Shown here in pieces: positions 1-9,086 of a DNA stretch of 64,000 nt (the first letter of the stretch is position 1; every line of letters starts with the position of its first letter). The translations under genes and the position numbers were made by a program. Origin of the DNA: Bacteroidales bacterium (GTDB lineage Bacteria; Bacteroidota; Bacteroidia; Bacteroidales; P3); contig JAFUGA010000018.1 in assembly GCA_017469625.1 (NCBI GenBank), forward strand, positions 62,001 to 126,000, given 5' to 3'. The notes beneath the pieces were generated by a model. It worked only from the letters and a program-made list of their open reading frames with translations. It was not told the DNA's origin and did not search any database.

Positions 1-315
1 AACCAAAGGAACGCTTTTTTCCATACGCCAGCAAGACGAATTGTCTATTACCGTTGTCCCTTTTTCAGCAAATAATGGTGCATATTGTTTAGATGCTTTG
101 CTTCCTGCAGAAAATATTGCATAATCGCAATTTTGATTTATCGCCTCTTCCACACTTACCACCGTAAGTTCTTTTGCAACAAATTTTATCTTCTTTCCTA
201 CACTTTTCTCTGAGGCTGCAGGTATTATAGTATGATTGGCAAAACCTCTTTCAGCCAATACTTTAAGCATTACACTACCTACTAAACCTGTTGCACCTAC
301 TACTGCTATTTTCAT
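1..315 (-). CDS. asd: Aspartate-semialdehyde dehydrogenase, N-terminal part
   Basis: First 105 codons of a gene that leaves the window on its left side. Asd makes L-aspartate 4-semialdehyde from aspartyl phosphate with NADPH, the branch point to lysine, diaminopimelate, methionine and threonine. The start MKIAVVGATGLVGSVML carries the GATGxVG dinucleotide-binding motif; SAGSKASKQYAP and TTVIDNSS fit the loops after it in this family. The start codon is the ATG complementary to 313-315. The catalytic Cys lies outside the window. The next gene upstream (ClC) points the same way, with its stop 30 bases from this start, so cotranscription is possible. Confidence 0.9.
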   Translation of the reverse strand, partial: MKIAVVGATGLVGSVMLKVLAERGFANHTIIPAASEKSVGKKIKFVAKELTVVSVEEAINQNCDYAIFSAGSKASKQYAPLFAEKGTTVIDNSSCWRMEKSVPLV

Positions 316-344
316 TTTATTTTATGTTTTTTAAGATTAGTTTT

Positions 345-2147
345 TTATTCGTCAGAATTGTTATGTATAAAATTTTGATAAGCCAAAAAGACATTAGCCC
401 TTGACATACAACCTACAAATTTTCCTTTATCCAAAATGATGATTGTATATCTATCCACACCTTTAAACTTTTTGACTATCTTTTCCATACTATCGTTTAT
501 ATCTGCTATGAAATATTCAGAGTAACGCATAAAACTTTTAACCTTTAGTTTATCGTAAAATTCTGAATGGAAGAGTACTCCCCTTACATCGTCCAAAACT
601 ATTACCCCTTTAAAATTGTTGTCTTTATCTACAACAGGGAAGAAACTCCTTGAAGAGTTTTCTACCGCTCTTACTATATCTCTAAGTGTGTCGTCTTCGT
701 TCAGTTTGTAGAAATTGGTTTCCAAAATTTTGGATTTGTCCATAAAATGTATAGCAGTCTTATCTTTGTTGTGTGTCATAAGGTCGCCGTGTTTTGCCAA
801 AGGCTGTGCGTAAATGGAATACCTATTTACACTTCTTACTACCAAATAACAGATAGTTGTAGAAATCATCAACGGAGCAAATAACGCATATCCTCCTGTT
901 ATTTCCGCAATAAGGAAGATAGAAGTCATAGGTGCGTACATTATTCCCGCCATAACCGAAGCCATACCCACCAAAACAAAATTGCTTTCTTCAACACTCA
1001 CTCCTATACCTAAAACATTTATCAACCTTGCTACAAAAAATCCTACAAAACCACCAATGAACAATGATGGAGCAAAGACACCTCCCACTCCTCCTGAAGC
1101 ACAGGTAATGGTAGTAGCAAAGGCTTTAATCAAAACTATGGCAAGTGATATTAGAATGACTAAATAAAGGTTGTCCTTCATCTCAAAAAAGAAACTATTT
1201 GTAAGAAGTGAAGATATATCGTTTTTCAATAGTTCATTCAATCCTGCATAACCTTCTCCAAAAAGAGGTGGAAAGATATAAACCATTGTACCTAAAAGAA
1301 TACCTCCTACAATTATCTTCCACACTGCATTGAGTTTTCTGAACATTTTGGTAACAAATCCATTTACTCTAAAATAGTACAGAGATATTATAGCAGAAAC
1401 CACTCCTAAGATAATGAAAGAAGGTATCTTTGCCAATTCAAACGGGGTTGTAACCGAATAAGAAAACTGTGCATCTGGACCAAGGAAAAAGTAAGCAATC
1501 ATTGCGGCAGTTATAGCAGAGATAAGCATAGGCAAAACTGAAACCATACTTAAATCTAACATCAAAACCTCAAAAGCAAACAAGATTCCAGCAATAGGGG
1601 CTTTGAAAGCACCAGCAATAGCACCTGCTGCTCCACAACCAATAAGAAGAGTTGTAAGATGAGAATTAAGACGGAAAAACCTTGAAATATTAGATGCTAT
1701 AGCACTACCTGTATATACAATAGGGGCTTCCAATCCTACCGAACCACCAAAAGCAACCGTAATAGAGGAAGTAAGCATAGATGACCAGCAGTTATGAGGT
1801 GCTATCTTACCTCCTTTCCTTGATATAGCGAACATTACTTTGCTCACTCCGTGAGATAAATCGTCTTTTATAACATATCTTACTATCAACACAGTTATTG
1901 CTATACCTATCATAGGATACATTAGAAACAAAAAATTTCCTCTATCTGCAGTAACGAAAGACCAACTTGTAATAAGATTATATGTATAGGAAACAATATT
2001 TTTTAGTATAACAGCAGCCAAACCGCAACAAATACCCACTATAAAAGACAATACAGCAAGTACTTGCGAGTTTTTCAAACGCTTTGTTTTCCACATAAGC
2101 ATTTGTCTATAATATCGGTTTATATGTAGCCTATTCAGTCCTTTCAT
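345..2147 (-). CDS. ClC-family chloride channel/antiporter with C-terminal CBS pair
   Basis: Multi-spanning inner-membrane anion transporter of the ClC family, about 600 residues. Family signatures seen: GSVGLEAPIVYTG, where the Glu corresponds to the gating glutamate of the GREGP motif; the glycine-rich GCGAAGAIAGAFKAPIAG; and GGVGGVFAPSLF. The last 150 or so residues, after the membrane part, contain FFPVVDKDNNFKGVI and TIIILDKGKFVGCM, typical of two CBS modules that bind nucleotides and regulate the channel. The frame is open to 2216, but MKGLNRLHINRYY at 2147 is the better start because the residues before it look like translated leader. The preserved gating Glu suggests an H+/Cl- exchanger, but this is inference. 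Confidence 0.9.
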   Translation of the reverse strand: MKGLNRLHINRYYRQMLMWKTKRLKNSQVLAVLSFIVGICCGLAAVILKNIVSYTYNLITSWSFVTADRGNFLFLMYPMIGIAITVLIVRYVIKDDLSHGVSKVMFAISRKGGKIAPHNCWSSMLTSSITVAFGGSVGLEAPIVYTGSAIASNISRFFRLNSHLTTLLIGCGAAGAIAGAFKAPIAGILFAFEVLMLDLSMVSVLPMLISAITAAMIAYFFLGPDAQFSYSVTTPFELAKIPSFIILGVVSAIISLYYFRVNGFVTKMFRKLNAVWKIIVGGILLGTMVYIFPPLFGEGYAGLNELLKNDISSLLTNSFFFEMKDNLYLVILISLAIVLIKAFATTITCASGGVGGVFAPSLFIGGFVGFFVARLINVLGIGVSVEESNFVLVGMASVMAGIMYAPMTSIFLIAEITGGYALFAPLMISTTICYLVVRSVNRYSIYAQPLAKHGDLMTHNKDKTAIHFMDKSKILETNFYKLNEDDTLRDIVRAVENSSRSFFPVVDKDNNFKGVIVLDDVRGVLFHSEFYDKLKVKSFMRYSEYFIADINDSMEKIVKKFKGVDRYTIIILDKGKFVGCMSRANVFLAYQNFIHNNSDE

Positions 2148-2269
2148 TTCAAAATAAAATGCAAATTTAATCTTTTTTATGTAAAAAACTCCCCTCGTCC
2201 TCAAATTTTTTATCAATTCTTGCGTTACAAGTATAAAATAGTAATAATTTATTCTTTAGAAAAAACAGT

Positions 2270-3034
2270 ATGAAAATTTATTCTTATAACGTAAATGGTA
2301 TTCGTGCGGCGATGAACAAAGGGCTTATGCATTGGCTATCAAATTCCGATGCAGACGTTGTTTGCTTGCAAGAAACCAAAGCACAACCAGACCAAATTCC
2401 TATGTTGGAATTCCAATCCGAAGGCTATAATTGTCAATGCTTTTCTGCACAAAAGAAAGGTTATAGCGGGGTTGCAATACTTTCAAAACAAACTCCGAAA
2501 AACATAGTCTTGGGTATGGGTATAGACAAGTATGATGCAGAGGGACGACTTATGCGTTTTGATTTTGAAGACGTTTCCATAGTCAGTGTTTATCACCCAT
2601 CGGGAACCAGTGGCGATGAAAGACAGGGATTTAAAATGCAATGGTTAGAAGATTTTAAAACTTACGCAGTGGAACTTCAAAAACAAATACCGAATATCAT
2701 CTTTTGCGGAGATTATAATATTTGCCACGAGGCCATAGATATACATGACCCAAAAGGAAATGCAAAAAACAGTGGATTCTTACCAGAAGAAAGACAATGG
2801 ATGACAGAATTTCTTGAGGCAGGTTTTACAGATAGTTTTCGTTATCTGCACCCTGAAAAAAAAGATGCTTATTCTTGGTGGAGTTATAGGGCAAACGCAA
2901 GAATGAAGAACAAAGGTTGGAGAATAGATTATTGTATGGCTTCAAACGTTATGCAAGATAGAATAATCTCAGCAGGTATTGTGCCAGAGGCTATGCAGAG
3001 CGACCATTGTCCTGTTTATGTTGAAATAAAATAA
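2270..3034 (+). CDS. xth: Exodeoxyribonuclease III (AP endonuclease)
   Basis: Metal-dependent AP endonuclease/3'-5' exonuclease of base-excision repair, EEP fold, 254 residues (normal length). Visible motifs: YNVNGIRAA at the start, VCLQETKAQ (metal-binding Glu), CGDYNICHEAIDIHDPK (catalytic Asp/Asn), GWRIDYCMAS and the terminal SDHCPVYVEI (catalytic Asp-His). It is transcribed away from the ClC gene, with 122 bp between the two start codons. An OmpA-type lipoprotein follows after 18 bp in the same direction and may share its transcript. Confidence 0.95.
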   Translation: MKIYSYNVNGIRAAMNKGLMHWLSNSDADVVCLQETKAQPDQIPMLEFQSEGYNCQCFSAQKKGYSGVAILSKQTPKNIVLGMGIDKYDAEGRLMRFDFEDVSIVSVYHPSGTSGDERQGFKMQWLEDFKTYAVELQKQIPNIIFCGDYNICHEAIDIHDPKGNAKNSGFLPEERQWMTEFLEAGFTDSFRYLHPEKKDAYSWWSYRANARMKNKGWRIDYCMASNVMQDRIISAGIVPEAMQSDHCPVYVEIK

Positions 3035-3052
3035 TTATAACCTTATACGAAT

Positions 3053-4003
3053 ATGAAAAAGATAACCATTCTTATAGCAGTTGCTGTGCTTTTAAGTAGT
3101 TGTGTTACAAGCAAGAAATACAACTCTTTGGCTGATGATTATAACAAATGCAGTCAAAATCTTTCAAAAATACAGATGAAAAACTCTGAATTGTCTTCTC
3201 ATATAGGTTCTTTGGAAGAGAGTCTTACAGATTGCAATAACAAACTCTCTACAGCCAATGCCAATATAGAGAAACTTTCAAGTGAAAATCAACTTACAAA
3301 GAAAGAAAACGAAGAGTTGAATAAACAACTTCGCACTTCAAACAGCAAGATAAACGAAGTACTAAACGATAAAAGCAAACACCTTGCAGAACTTAGCAAT
3401 AGCCTAAATCAAAAAGAGATAGAGTTGGCACAAAAGGAAAGAAATCTTGATTCTTTGCAAAGCGAGTTTATGGAAAGTCAGAAACAATTACAAAGAGTTA
3501 AAGACCAATTAGATGCAAAGAATAAACAGTTGGCACAAATTCAAAACAAACTAAAAGATGCTTTGCTTGGATTTACCGATAAAGGCCTTACAATAGAAAA
3601 AAAAGAGGGAAAAGTTTATGTTTCTATGGACGAGAAACTTTTGTTTTCTTCAGGTTCTTGGCAGGTAAGTGAAGAGGGAGTTAAGGCTCTTGGAGAGATA
3701 GCTGTAGTACTAAGTAATAACCCCGATATAGATATAATGGTGGAAGGTCATACAGACAACGTGCCTTTGGCTGGCAAAAATCAGATAAAGGATAATTGGG
3801 ATTTGAGTGTTATGAGAGCAACCTCTATCACCAAAATATTACTTAGCGGTACAGGTATTTCACCTAAAAGGATAATTCCCTGTGGAAGAGGTGAGTATAT
3901 GCCACTTACCGATAATAAAACAGCAGAAAATAGAGCCAAAAACCGTAGAACAGAAATCATTCTTTCACCAAAAGTAAATGAACTTTTGGATATGATAAAA
4001 TAG
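3053..4003 (+). CDS. OmpA-family peptidoglycan-binding lipoprotein with coiled-coil stalk
   Basis: A 316-residue envelope protein. The N-terminus is a lipoprotein signal peptide (lipobox LLSSC, Cys17). Residues about 25-170 are a long heptad-rich coiled coil (many E/K/Q/N/L, for example LSNSLNQKEIELAQKERNL). Residues about 185-310 form an OmpA/MotB C-terminal domain: LLFSSGSWQVSEEGVKAL, VEGHTDNVPL, and the terminal TAENRAKNRRTEIIL. The domain binds meso-diaminopimelate in peptidoglycan, so the protein probably tethers the outer membrane to the wall. It closely follows xth and is followed by a 21-bp repeat array. Confidence 0.88.
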   Translation: MKKITILIAVAVLLSSCVTSKKYNSLADDYNKCSQNLSKIQMKNSELSSHIGSLEESLTDCNNKLSTANANIEKLSSENQLTKKENEELNKQLRTSNSKINEVLNDKSKHLAELSNSLNQKEIELAQKERNLDSLQSEFMESQKQLQRVKDQLDAKNKQLAQIQNKLKDALLGFTDKGLTIEKKEGKVYVSMDEKLLFSSGSWQVSEEGVKALGEIAVVLSNNPDIDIMVEGHTDNVPLAGKNQIKDNWDLSVMRATSITKILLSGTGISPKRIIPCGRGEYMPLTDNKTAENRAKNRRTEIILSPKVNELLDMIK

Positions 4004-4083
4004 TTCTCTACTCCACACCCTCAAAACAAATTTTCACAAACCAAAACCATAGAAAGATAGTTCAACAACTTATCTTTCACCTC

Positions 4084-4249
4084 ACAAAACAAAGTTCTAC
4101 AAACACACATCAAAATATTGTCCCTGTAGAACTTTGTTTTAATTTCACGAAACAAAGAAATAATTTTCTATCTCTTTGTTTTAATTTCACGAAACTTTGT
4201 TTTAGAATTCTCTTTCTTTGTTCTACGAAATTAAAACGAAGTTTCGTGG
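4084..4249. repeat. 21-bp modular repeat array 1 (about 8 units)
   Basis: Lies between the convergent ompA-type (+) and sprT-like (-) genes. Half-sites occur at 4126 (GTAGAAC), 4147 (ACGAAAC), 4168 (CTATCTC), 4189 (ACGAAAC), 4210 (CTCTTTC) and 4231 (TTAAAAC), exactly 21 bp apart. Degenerate units at 4084 and 4105 keep the phase. The stretch CACGAAACTTTGTTTTA near 4187 pairs with the array end TAAAACGAAGTTTCGTG to give a long imperfect hairpin. Confidence 0.85.
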
Positions 4250-4284
4250 AAAAGGAAATATAGTTTTTGTTTTTTGGTTTTTAG

Positions 4285-4806
4285 TTAGTTTATCTTGTTA
4301 CCACAATGTGGGCAATAGGTTAAAGATGATGTTAGTTTATTGCCACAGATGGTGCAAATTTTTGTAGAGGTTAAAGAGTTTTGTTCTTTATTTATGGTGG
4401 TTAAGGTTATAAGGTCTTGAGAACAAGTGGCTTTTGGGTGGATTATTTCCTGCATAACACGTTCTGCCAATTGGTTTGGAAAAACTCCTTTGTAAAGAAA
4501 ATGTTTCAGAAGTTTAATATATTCTTGTTTCCACTCTACTCCGTGAGGTTTTATTGTCGTTCCATTTTTTTTCAATGAAACAAAATGTGCAATCTCATGC
4601 AGAGTTACGAGTAGGAAAAGATAAGGTGGCAAATTGCCGTTAATAGTTATGATATTCTTATTTTTATAACAAGTGCCGAGTACAAATTTGCGAGGTCTTA
4701 CTACTTTCAATACTATGTTGTAAGCAAATACAATATGTGCTATTTCTTCAGCAGTATTGGGTGGATAAAACTTTTGTATTGCCGTTGTCAATTGTTCTTC
4801 TGTCAT
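4285..4806 (-). CDS. SprT-like zinc metalloprotease-fold protein with C-terminal zinc ribbon
   Basis: 173 residues. LLVTLHEIAHFVSLKK holds the HExxH zinc motif, followed by KPHGVEWKQEY, the HGxxW signature of SprT-like domains. The C-terminal 30 residues form a zinc ribbon: CTICGNKL and CPHCGNKI. SprT/Spartan relatives are linked to proteolysis of DNA-protein crosslinks in eukaryotes; the role of the bacterial proteins is not settled. The start ATG (4806) lies inside the 3' end of the small lipoprotein gene 4748-4939, suggesting coupled translation. Confidence 0.78.
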   Translation of the reverse strand: MTEEQLTTAIQKFYPPNTAEEIAHIVFAYNIVLKVVRPRKFVLGTCYKNKNIITINGNLPPYLFLLVTLHEIAHFVSLKKNGTTIKPHGVEWKQEYIKLLKHFLYKGVFPNQLAERVMQEIIHPKATCSQDLITLTTINKEQNSLTSTKICTICGNKLTSSLTYCPHCGNKIN

Positions 4807-4939
4807 CGTTTTGCGTCCAAGAAGGACAATCGCACTTACCCCTCCTCTTTTTTCTCATCATATTCTTACCATTTGAACACGAACAAAAGAAAGAAAGAAG
4901 AATAAGTGCAATTGCTGAATATTTTATTGTTTTTTTCAT
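4748..4939 (-). CDS. Small lipoprotein overlapping the sprT-like gene
   Basis: 63 codons. The N-terminus MKKTIKYSAIALILLSFFCSC is a lipoprotein signal peptide (lipobox-like SFFCSC), followed by a basic stretch MRKKRRGKCDCPSW. Small Bacteroidetes lipoproteins ending in a K/R-rich C-D-C-P motif are a pattern I recall in this clade; here the frame runs on for about 22 residues and overlaps the first 59 bp of the sprT-like gene in another frame. The overlapping tail (TQNDDRRTID...) has no recognisable feature and may be read-through of an old stop. Function unknown. Confidence 0.55.
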   Translation of the reverse strand: MKKTIKYSAIALILLSFFCSCSNGKNMMRKKRRGKCDCPSWTQNDDRRTIDNGNTKVLSTQYC

Positions 4940-4955
4940 TTAATAAACAAGTGGA

Positions 4956-6641
4956 TTATTCTTTGGTTATCTTCTTTACAACACTGTTTTTATTAGAATA
5001 AATTCTTACGAAATAAGTGCCTGGTTCTAAAGATGAAATGTTTAGAGTGGTTTCTGTTATACCCTCAGATATTTCATCGGAAAGAACTGTTCTACCTACG
5101 TAATCCATAATGGCAACTATTGTTTTTTCTTTACCACCGTCTATGTTTATAGTTATAAAGTCTTTTGCAGGATTTGGATAAATAGAAAGAGATAAAGCAT
5201 TTTCTGAAACCTCGTCTATGGAAGATGCATTGTTGTAATCTCTTCCTCCCAACTCAGTTTGGTCTGTTCCAGCAGGGTCTAACCATTGTGAAATATTGCT
5301 GAAATGTTGATTAAATTTGCCATAATAATCTATTTGATTGCTTGCAGCCTGACCACAATAAGCATAACCACCTGAAAGTGTGCCTATAAGTTTTCCATCT
5401 TCATTAAACAAACCACTACCTGAAGAACCTCCTTCTGTAACTCCCAATCCATTATCCGTTTGAGCCCATCTTACTATCCAATGTTGTGCATGGTCTGCAT
5501 TATCGTTGTATTTTGAAGTAGTAAGAGCTGTTCTATAAGAAGCAATTTTTTTTATATCTCCATTAGGATGATGAAAACAAACACCGTTTCTTGAAGTTGA
5601 TGTACTTCTTGACCAACCTGCCCAATATGGATTCATACTTTGAGGAACAGAATTTTGCAAACGCATTAACCAATAATCGGAACCGTTGTTTGCATAAGTA
5701 TTATCAAAAGCCAAACGTGTACAACCTGTAAGTGAAGTGTAAGAAGGTTCTTGTGTAGGAGTGGAACAACCACTTGATTCATAATTGAAATAGAACACAA
5801 ATTGACCGTAATAGTTATTTGATGCAACTTCCTCTATACAGTGTCCAGCAGAAAGAACATAAGGTGTTTTATCTTCATTGGTATTGTTGATAAGAGTACC
5901 CGTACACCAACCTGTATCATAATAACTCATTCTTATAAGAATACGGCATACTGCTCTTTGTACATCTCTGTAGTCATCGCCCTCAGAACAGTTTGCATTG
6001 ATATGGCAGTTTCCAGAAGTTCTGAAACCTCCTTTGTACATCTTTTCATCTTCAGAAATTTTTATTTCTTCATAGTTGATAACATCTCTGTAAAAGTAAC
6101 CTATCTCACTCAATTCTATGGAAGCAGTTTCTCTAATGCTTTTAGGCTGATAGTATTCAAAAACAATCTCATCATCATAAACATAATCTGTTGCAAAATA
6201 ACCAGATTCTGAATTATTATCTGATGTAAAAGCACCTAATACTTTGCTGTGTGATGGGTTCCAAAGATAGAGTTCTCCCCCTTTTGGAATATAAAAATTA
6301 CTTGAATACAAATTCAATGCCTGTGCATAAGGAATATTAACTTTCAATAGATAAATATCTGCATCTGAAAGAGAAAGGTGCATAGCGTCATCAAAGAAAT
6401 TACTTTCCAAAGGTATGATAGTAGCACATCTTTGAGGTTTAAATAGGTTTTTAGAGTTCTCTTCGTCCTGTGCCAATAAAGCATCTACATCTGGAGATTG
6501 CATTTTAATGGTAGGAATGGTAGGAATAGATGAATAATTTATATCCATTTTGAACGAACGAGGCAGTTGTTTTGTACTTAGTTGTGCAAAAACTGACACT
6601 GAGGCAAACAAAACTAATGTTGCAATAAGTATCTTTTTCAT
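4956..6641 (-). CDS. Secreted trypsin-like serine protease with T9SS sorting domain
   Basis: 561 residues with a Sec signal peptide (MKKILIATLVLFASVSVFAQ). After a propeptide-like region of roughly 190 residues comes a chymotrypsin-fold domain resembling lysyl endopeptidases: VLSAGHCIEE (catalytic His), a GSDYWLMRL segment (candidate Asp) and EGGSSGSGLFNEDGKLIG (catalytic Ser). The last 80 residues, from LSIYPNPAKDFI to GTYFVRIY, are a type A T9SS sorting domain, which directs export through the outer membrane and anchoring to A-LPS. No T9SS machinery gene is in the window. Specificity is not determined. Confidence 0.87.
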   Translation of the reverse strand: MKKILIATLVLFASVSVFAQLSTKQLPRSFKMDINYSSIPTIPTIKMQSPDVDALLAQDEENSKNLFKPQRCATIIPLESNFFDDAMHLSLSDADIYLLKVNIPYAQALNLYSSNFYIPKGGELYLWNPSHSKVLGAFTSDNNSESGYFATDYVYDDEIVFEYYQPKSIRETASIELSEIGYFYRDVINYEEIKISEDEKMYKGGFRTSGNCHINANCSEGDDYRDVQRAVCRILIRMSYYDTGWCTGTLINNTNEDKTPYVLSAGHCIEEVASNNYYGQFVFYFNYESSGCSTPTQEPSYTSLTGCTRLAFDNTYANNGSDYWLMRLQNSVPQSMNPYWAGWSRSTSTSRNGVCFHHPNGDIKKIASYRTALTTSKYNDNADHAQHWIVRWAQTDNGLGVTEGGSSGSGLFNEDGKLIGTLSGGYAYCGQAASNQIDYYGKFNQHFSNISQWLDPAGTDQTELGGRDYNNASSIDEVSENALSLSIYPNPAKDFITINIDGGKEKTIVAIMDYVGRTVLSDEISEGITETTLNISSLEPGTYFVRIYSNKNSVVKKITKE

Positions 6642-6661
6642 TGTTGTATTATGTGTTTAAT

Positions 6662-7276
6662 TTATATTGTGTTTATCTTATTTGATAAATTTTTCAGTTC
6701 ATTATCTATCTTCAAAATCTGAGGAATGACCAATTGAACATCATCATTATTTACTATATAGTCGCTTTTCTCTATCTTTTCTTTTGTAGATATTTGGTTT
6801 AGCATTCTTTTCTCTATCTGTTGTTTGGTTGCATTATCTCGCAACATCGTTCTTTGTATTACAAGTCTTTCAGGTGTGTTTATACAAATAACTTTATCAA
6901 ATTTCTTTTCCCAATTTATCTCAAAAATAATAGCACTCTCCATTATAACATAAGGAACGTTTTGTTCCGTTTGCCATTTCAACCAAACCATATATTCTTC
7001 CTCAACTTTAGGGTGAATATATGAGTTTAGTTGTTCTAATTTCTCTCTATTATTAAAAACAATCTCTGAAAGTTTTCCCCTATCCAAAACACCCTCTGCA
7101 ACAATTTCTGTTCCGAAAAGTGTTTGCATATCTTTTAGAACATCTTTCCTTAAGTAGAGTTCTTTTGCTACCTTATCGGAGTTAAATACAGGTACTTGTA
7201 AATGTGAAAACACCTGACTTATAAGTGTTTTGCCACAACCAATACCACCTGTTAAAGCAATAGAAAGTGTTTTCAT
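6662..7276 (-). CDS. coaE: Dephospho-CoA kinase
   Basis: Last step of CoA synthesis: ATP-dependent 3'-phosphorylation of dephospho-CoA. P-loop GGIGCGKTLIS at the N-terminus; other family marks are FNSDKVAKELY, HPKVEEEY and VICINTPERLVIQR. The start is taken at MKTLSIALTGG (7276) rather than the in-frame upstream codon at 7327, because this gives a normal length of about 204 residues and clears the ybbR stop by 4 bp. Final gene of the nusB-DUF1573-yajC-ybbR-coaE operon. Confidence 0.93.
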   Translation of the reverse strand: MKTLSIALTGGIGCGKTLISQVFSHLQVPVFNSDKVAKELYLRKDVLKDMQTLFGTEIVAEGVLDRGKLSEIVFNNREKLEQLNSYIHPKVEEEYMVWLKWQTEQNVPYVIMESAIIFEINWEKKFDKVICINTPERLVIQRTMLRDNATKQQIEKRMLNQISTKEKIEKSDYIVNNDDVQLVIPQILKIDNELKNLSNKINTI

Positions 7277-7280
7277 AATA

Positions 7281-8258
7281 TTATTTGTATAAAATATATT
7301 CCACTTTTTCAGGAAAAGCAGACACAATTCTTACGAAATCTGGAATATTATTAAGATTGACTTTCAGTTTATCTGTAGATGATAATATAGAGTTTGAACA
7401 CAGAACATAAGCATTAAAATCCTTAGCATTCACTTTGTTATAATCCTTTATAGCAACACGATAGCGGATTTTCACTTCCTTAGGAAAGACTTTTATATTT
7501 GCATAATCCTCGTACCTAACTATGTTTATAGGTATAGAAACAGTGTTTTCTGTGTATTTTTCTGTTCTTACCCTTATAGGAACAAAGGTTGTCTTGCAGG
7601 AAACGTTTTGTGCAAGAGATTTTGTTTCCAATGGCACCATAAAAACAGCGTTTTTATCTATGTTTTTGAAAGTTACGTTTTGTGTATATAAGGTATCTAT
7701 CTTGTCTAAATCCTCTTGGTTACCCTCTATCAAAACTTCTTTCACCAAAAGTTCAGCAGGGTAATACTCTTCGTAAGGTTTTTTGAACTGAAACTTGCTT
7801 TTATTTACCACAGTTACCTTTTTGAAAAAGACTTTCTTCCATTGCAAGTTTATGTTCTCAGGAAGAATTTTCGCTTCCATTCCTTCGTAACCAAGAGATT
7901 TCATTATAAGAGGTTTAAGTCTTGATGTTGGAATTTTTGCATAGCCTTTGCTAAGGTTCAAATTCAACTCCTCCATATCTATTACCGCTTTTTTCTTATG
8001 CGAAGAGAAGACTTGATTTGCAAGAAACTCAAAACCATTGACTTTCAACTCTACTGTAACAACAGAATCCTTTGTATAAAACTCCACTTTATTGGTATTA
8101 TCCACAAAATATATAGGAAAGACCTCGTTATGTTCATAAACCTTTGAATAGGTTATTACAAACCACAAAACAAAACTAAGAAACAAACACAGGATAAGTA
8201 CTACCCCCTGTTTGTTCCTTAGTGTGAATGATAAAAACCTCCTAAGTAGAGTTTTCAT
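7281..8258 (-). CDS. YbbR-like domain protein
   Basis: 325 residues with one N-terminal membrane anchor (GVVLILCLFLSFVLWFVIT) and an extracytoplasmic part consistent with YbbR repeats (YPAELLVKEVLIEGNQEDLDKID; AYVLCSNSILSSTDKLKVNL). YbbR proteins accompany the diadenylate cyclase CdaA in Firmicutes; in Bacteroidetes the gene usually sits between yajC and coaE, as here. It is separated by 3 bp from yajC and 4 bp from coaE, so the three are surely cotranscribed. Its precise role here is unknown. Confidence 0.8.
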   Translation of the reverse strand: MKTLLRRFLSFTLRNKQGVVLILCLFLSFVLWFVITYSKVYEHNEVFPIYFVDNTNKVEFYTKDSVVTVELKVNGFEFLANQVFSSHKKKAVIDMEELNLNLSKGYAKIPTSRLKPLIMKSLGYEGMEAKILPENINLQWKKVFFKKVTVVNKSKFQFKKPYEEYYPAELLVKEVLIEGNQEDLDKIDTLYTQNVTFKNIDKNAVFMVPLETKSLAQNVSCKTTFVPIRVRTEKYTENTVSIPINIVRYEDYANIKVFPKEVKIRYRVAIKDYNKVNAKDFNAYVLCSNSILSSTDKLKVNLNNIPDFVRIVSAFPEKVEYILYK

Positions 8259-8261
8259 TTG

Positions 8262-8609
8262 TTATTTCTTTGCACTGTCATCTTGTTTTGCAGTGGCAGT
8301 AGTTTGTGCAGATGCGTCCATAGCAATAGCAGTTTTTTCTATCTCTATTACTACATCGTGTGCTATTTCTACCAAAACAGTAGTTTCTTTTACTTCTTTT
8401 ATCTTTCCGTGAACGCCACCTATGGTCATTACTTTCTGACCTTTCTCAAGCATTTCTCTGAATTTTTTCTCTTCTTTCTGTTTTTTAGTTTGAGGACGTA
8501 TCATAAAGAAATAAAATATGACAATAATCAAAACAAGCATAAGAATACCACTTGCTCCACCTTGTCCGTTTTGTCCTCCTGCCATCAATAATAAATTTGA
8601 TAAGTTCAT
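8262..8609 (-). CDS. yajC: Preprotein translocase subunit YajC
   Basis: 115 residues. One N-terminal transmembrane helix (ILMLVLIIVIFYFFMIRP) is followed by the conserved KKQKEEKKFREMLEKGQKV segment and a small beta domain with GGVHGKIKEVKE. YajC associates with SecDF-YidC and the SecYEG translocon. The alanine/lysine-rich tail is not conserved in the family. It sits in the operon between the DUF1573 gene and ybbR. Confidence 0.93.
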   Translation of the reverse strand: MNLSNLLLMAGGQNGQGGASGILMLVLIIVIFYFFMIRPQTKKQKEEKKFREMLEKGQKVMTIGGVHGKIKEVKETTVLVEIAHDVVIEIEKTAIAMDASAQTTATAKQDDSAKK

Positions 8610-8660
8610 CGTTTTTTCTAAATTTTATTTTGTTAATATTAAGTCTTTATTTTCTCTTTT

Positions 8661-9086
8661 TTATTCTACATCTGCTACTATCTTAAGCACTGTAGCAGAT
8701 GGTTTAGTATTGGAATATACCGTAACGTTTTTCTCTATTCTCATACCTCTTGCACCTTTGGAATCATAGGTAACAGAAATCATACCTGTACCTCCCGGTT
8801 TTATAGCTTCTTTTGGATAATCTGCAACCGTACAACCACAATTTACTTGCACGTCAGAGATTACTAAGTCATTCTTTCCTACGTTTTTAAACTTGAAAGA
8901 ACCTGTTACTCTTTCACCATCTTTTATTGTATGCAAATTCAAAATATCGTTTTCAAACTTTATAGTCGCCTGTTTTTCTACAACAGAAATATCTATATTG
9001 TCTTTGCCTTTATTTCCACAAGAAACAAAAGACAAAGCAGAAACTATAAACAAAGAAAACAATATTTTTTTAACATTCTTGTTCAT
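8661..9086 (-). CDS. DUF1573 lipoprotein
   Basis: 142 residues from MNKNVKKILFSLF. Lipoprotein signal peptide with lipobox LSFVSC. The mature part has the DUF1573 pattern: GSFKFKNVGKNDLVISDVQVNCGCTVADYP followed, in separate strands, by PGGTGMISVTYDS and a closing beta strand; this is an Ig-like (ASH/MSP-type) fold. The frame is open to 9128, but the start at 9086 gives a proper signal peptide and overlaps nusB by only 17 bp. A common companion of nusB and yajC in Bacteroidetes; function unknown. Confidence 0.82.
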   Translation of the reverse strand: MNKNVKKILFSLFIVSALSFVSCGNKGKDNIDISVVEKQATIKFENDILNLHTIKDGERVTGSFKFKNVGKNDLVISDVQVNCGCTVADYPKEAIKPGGTGMISVTYDSKGARGMRIEKNVTVYSNTKPSATVLKIVADVE

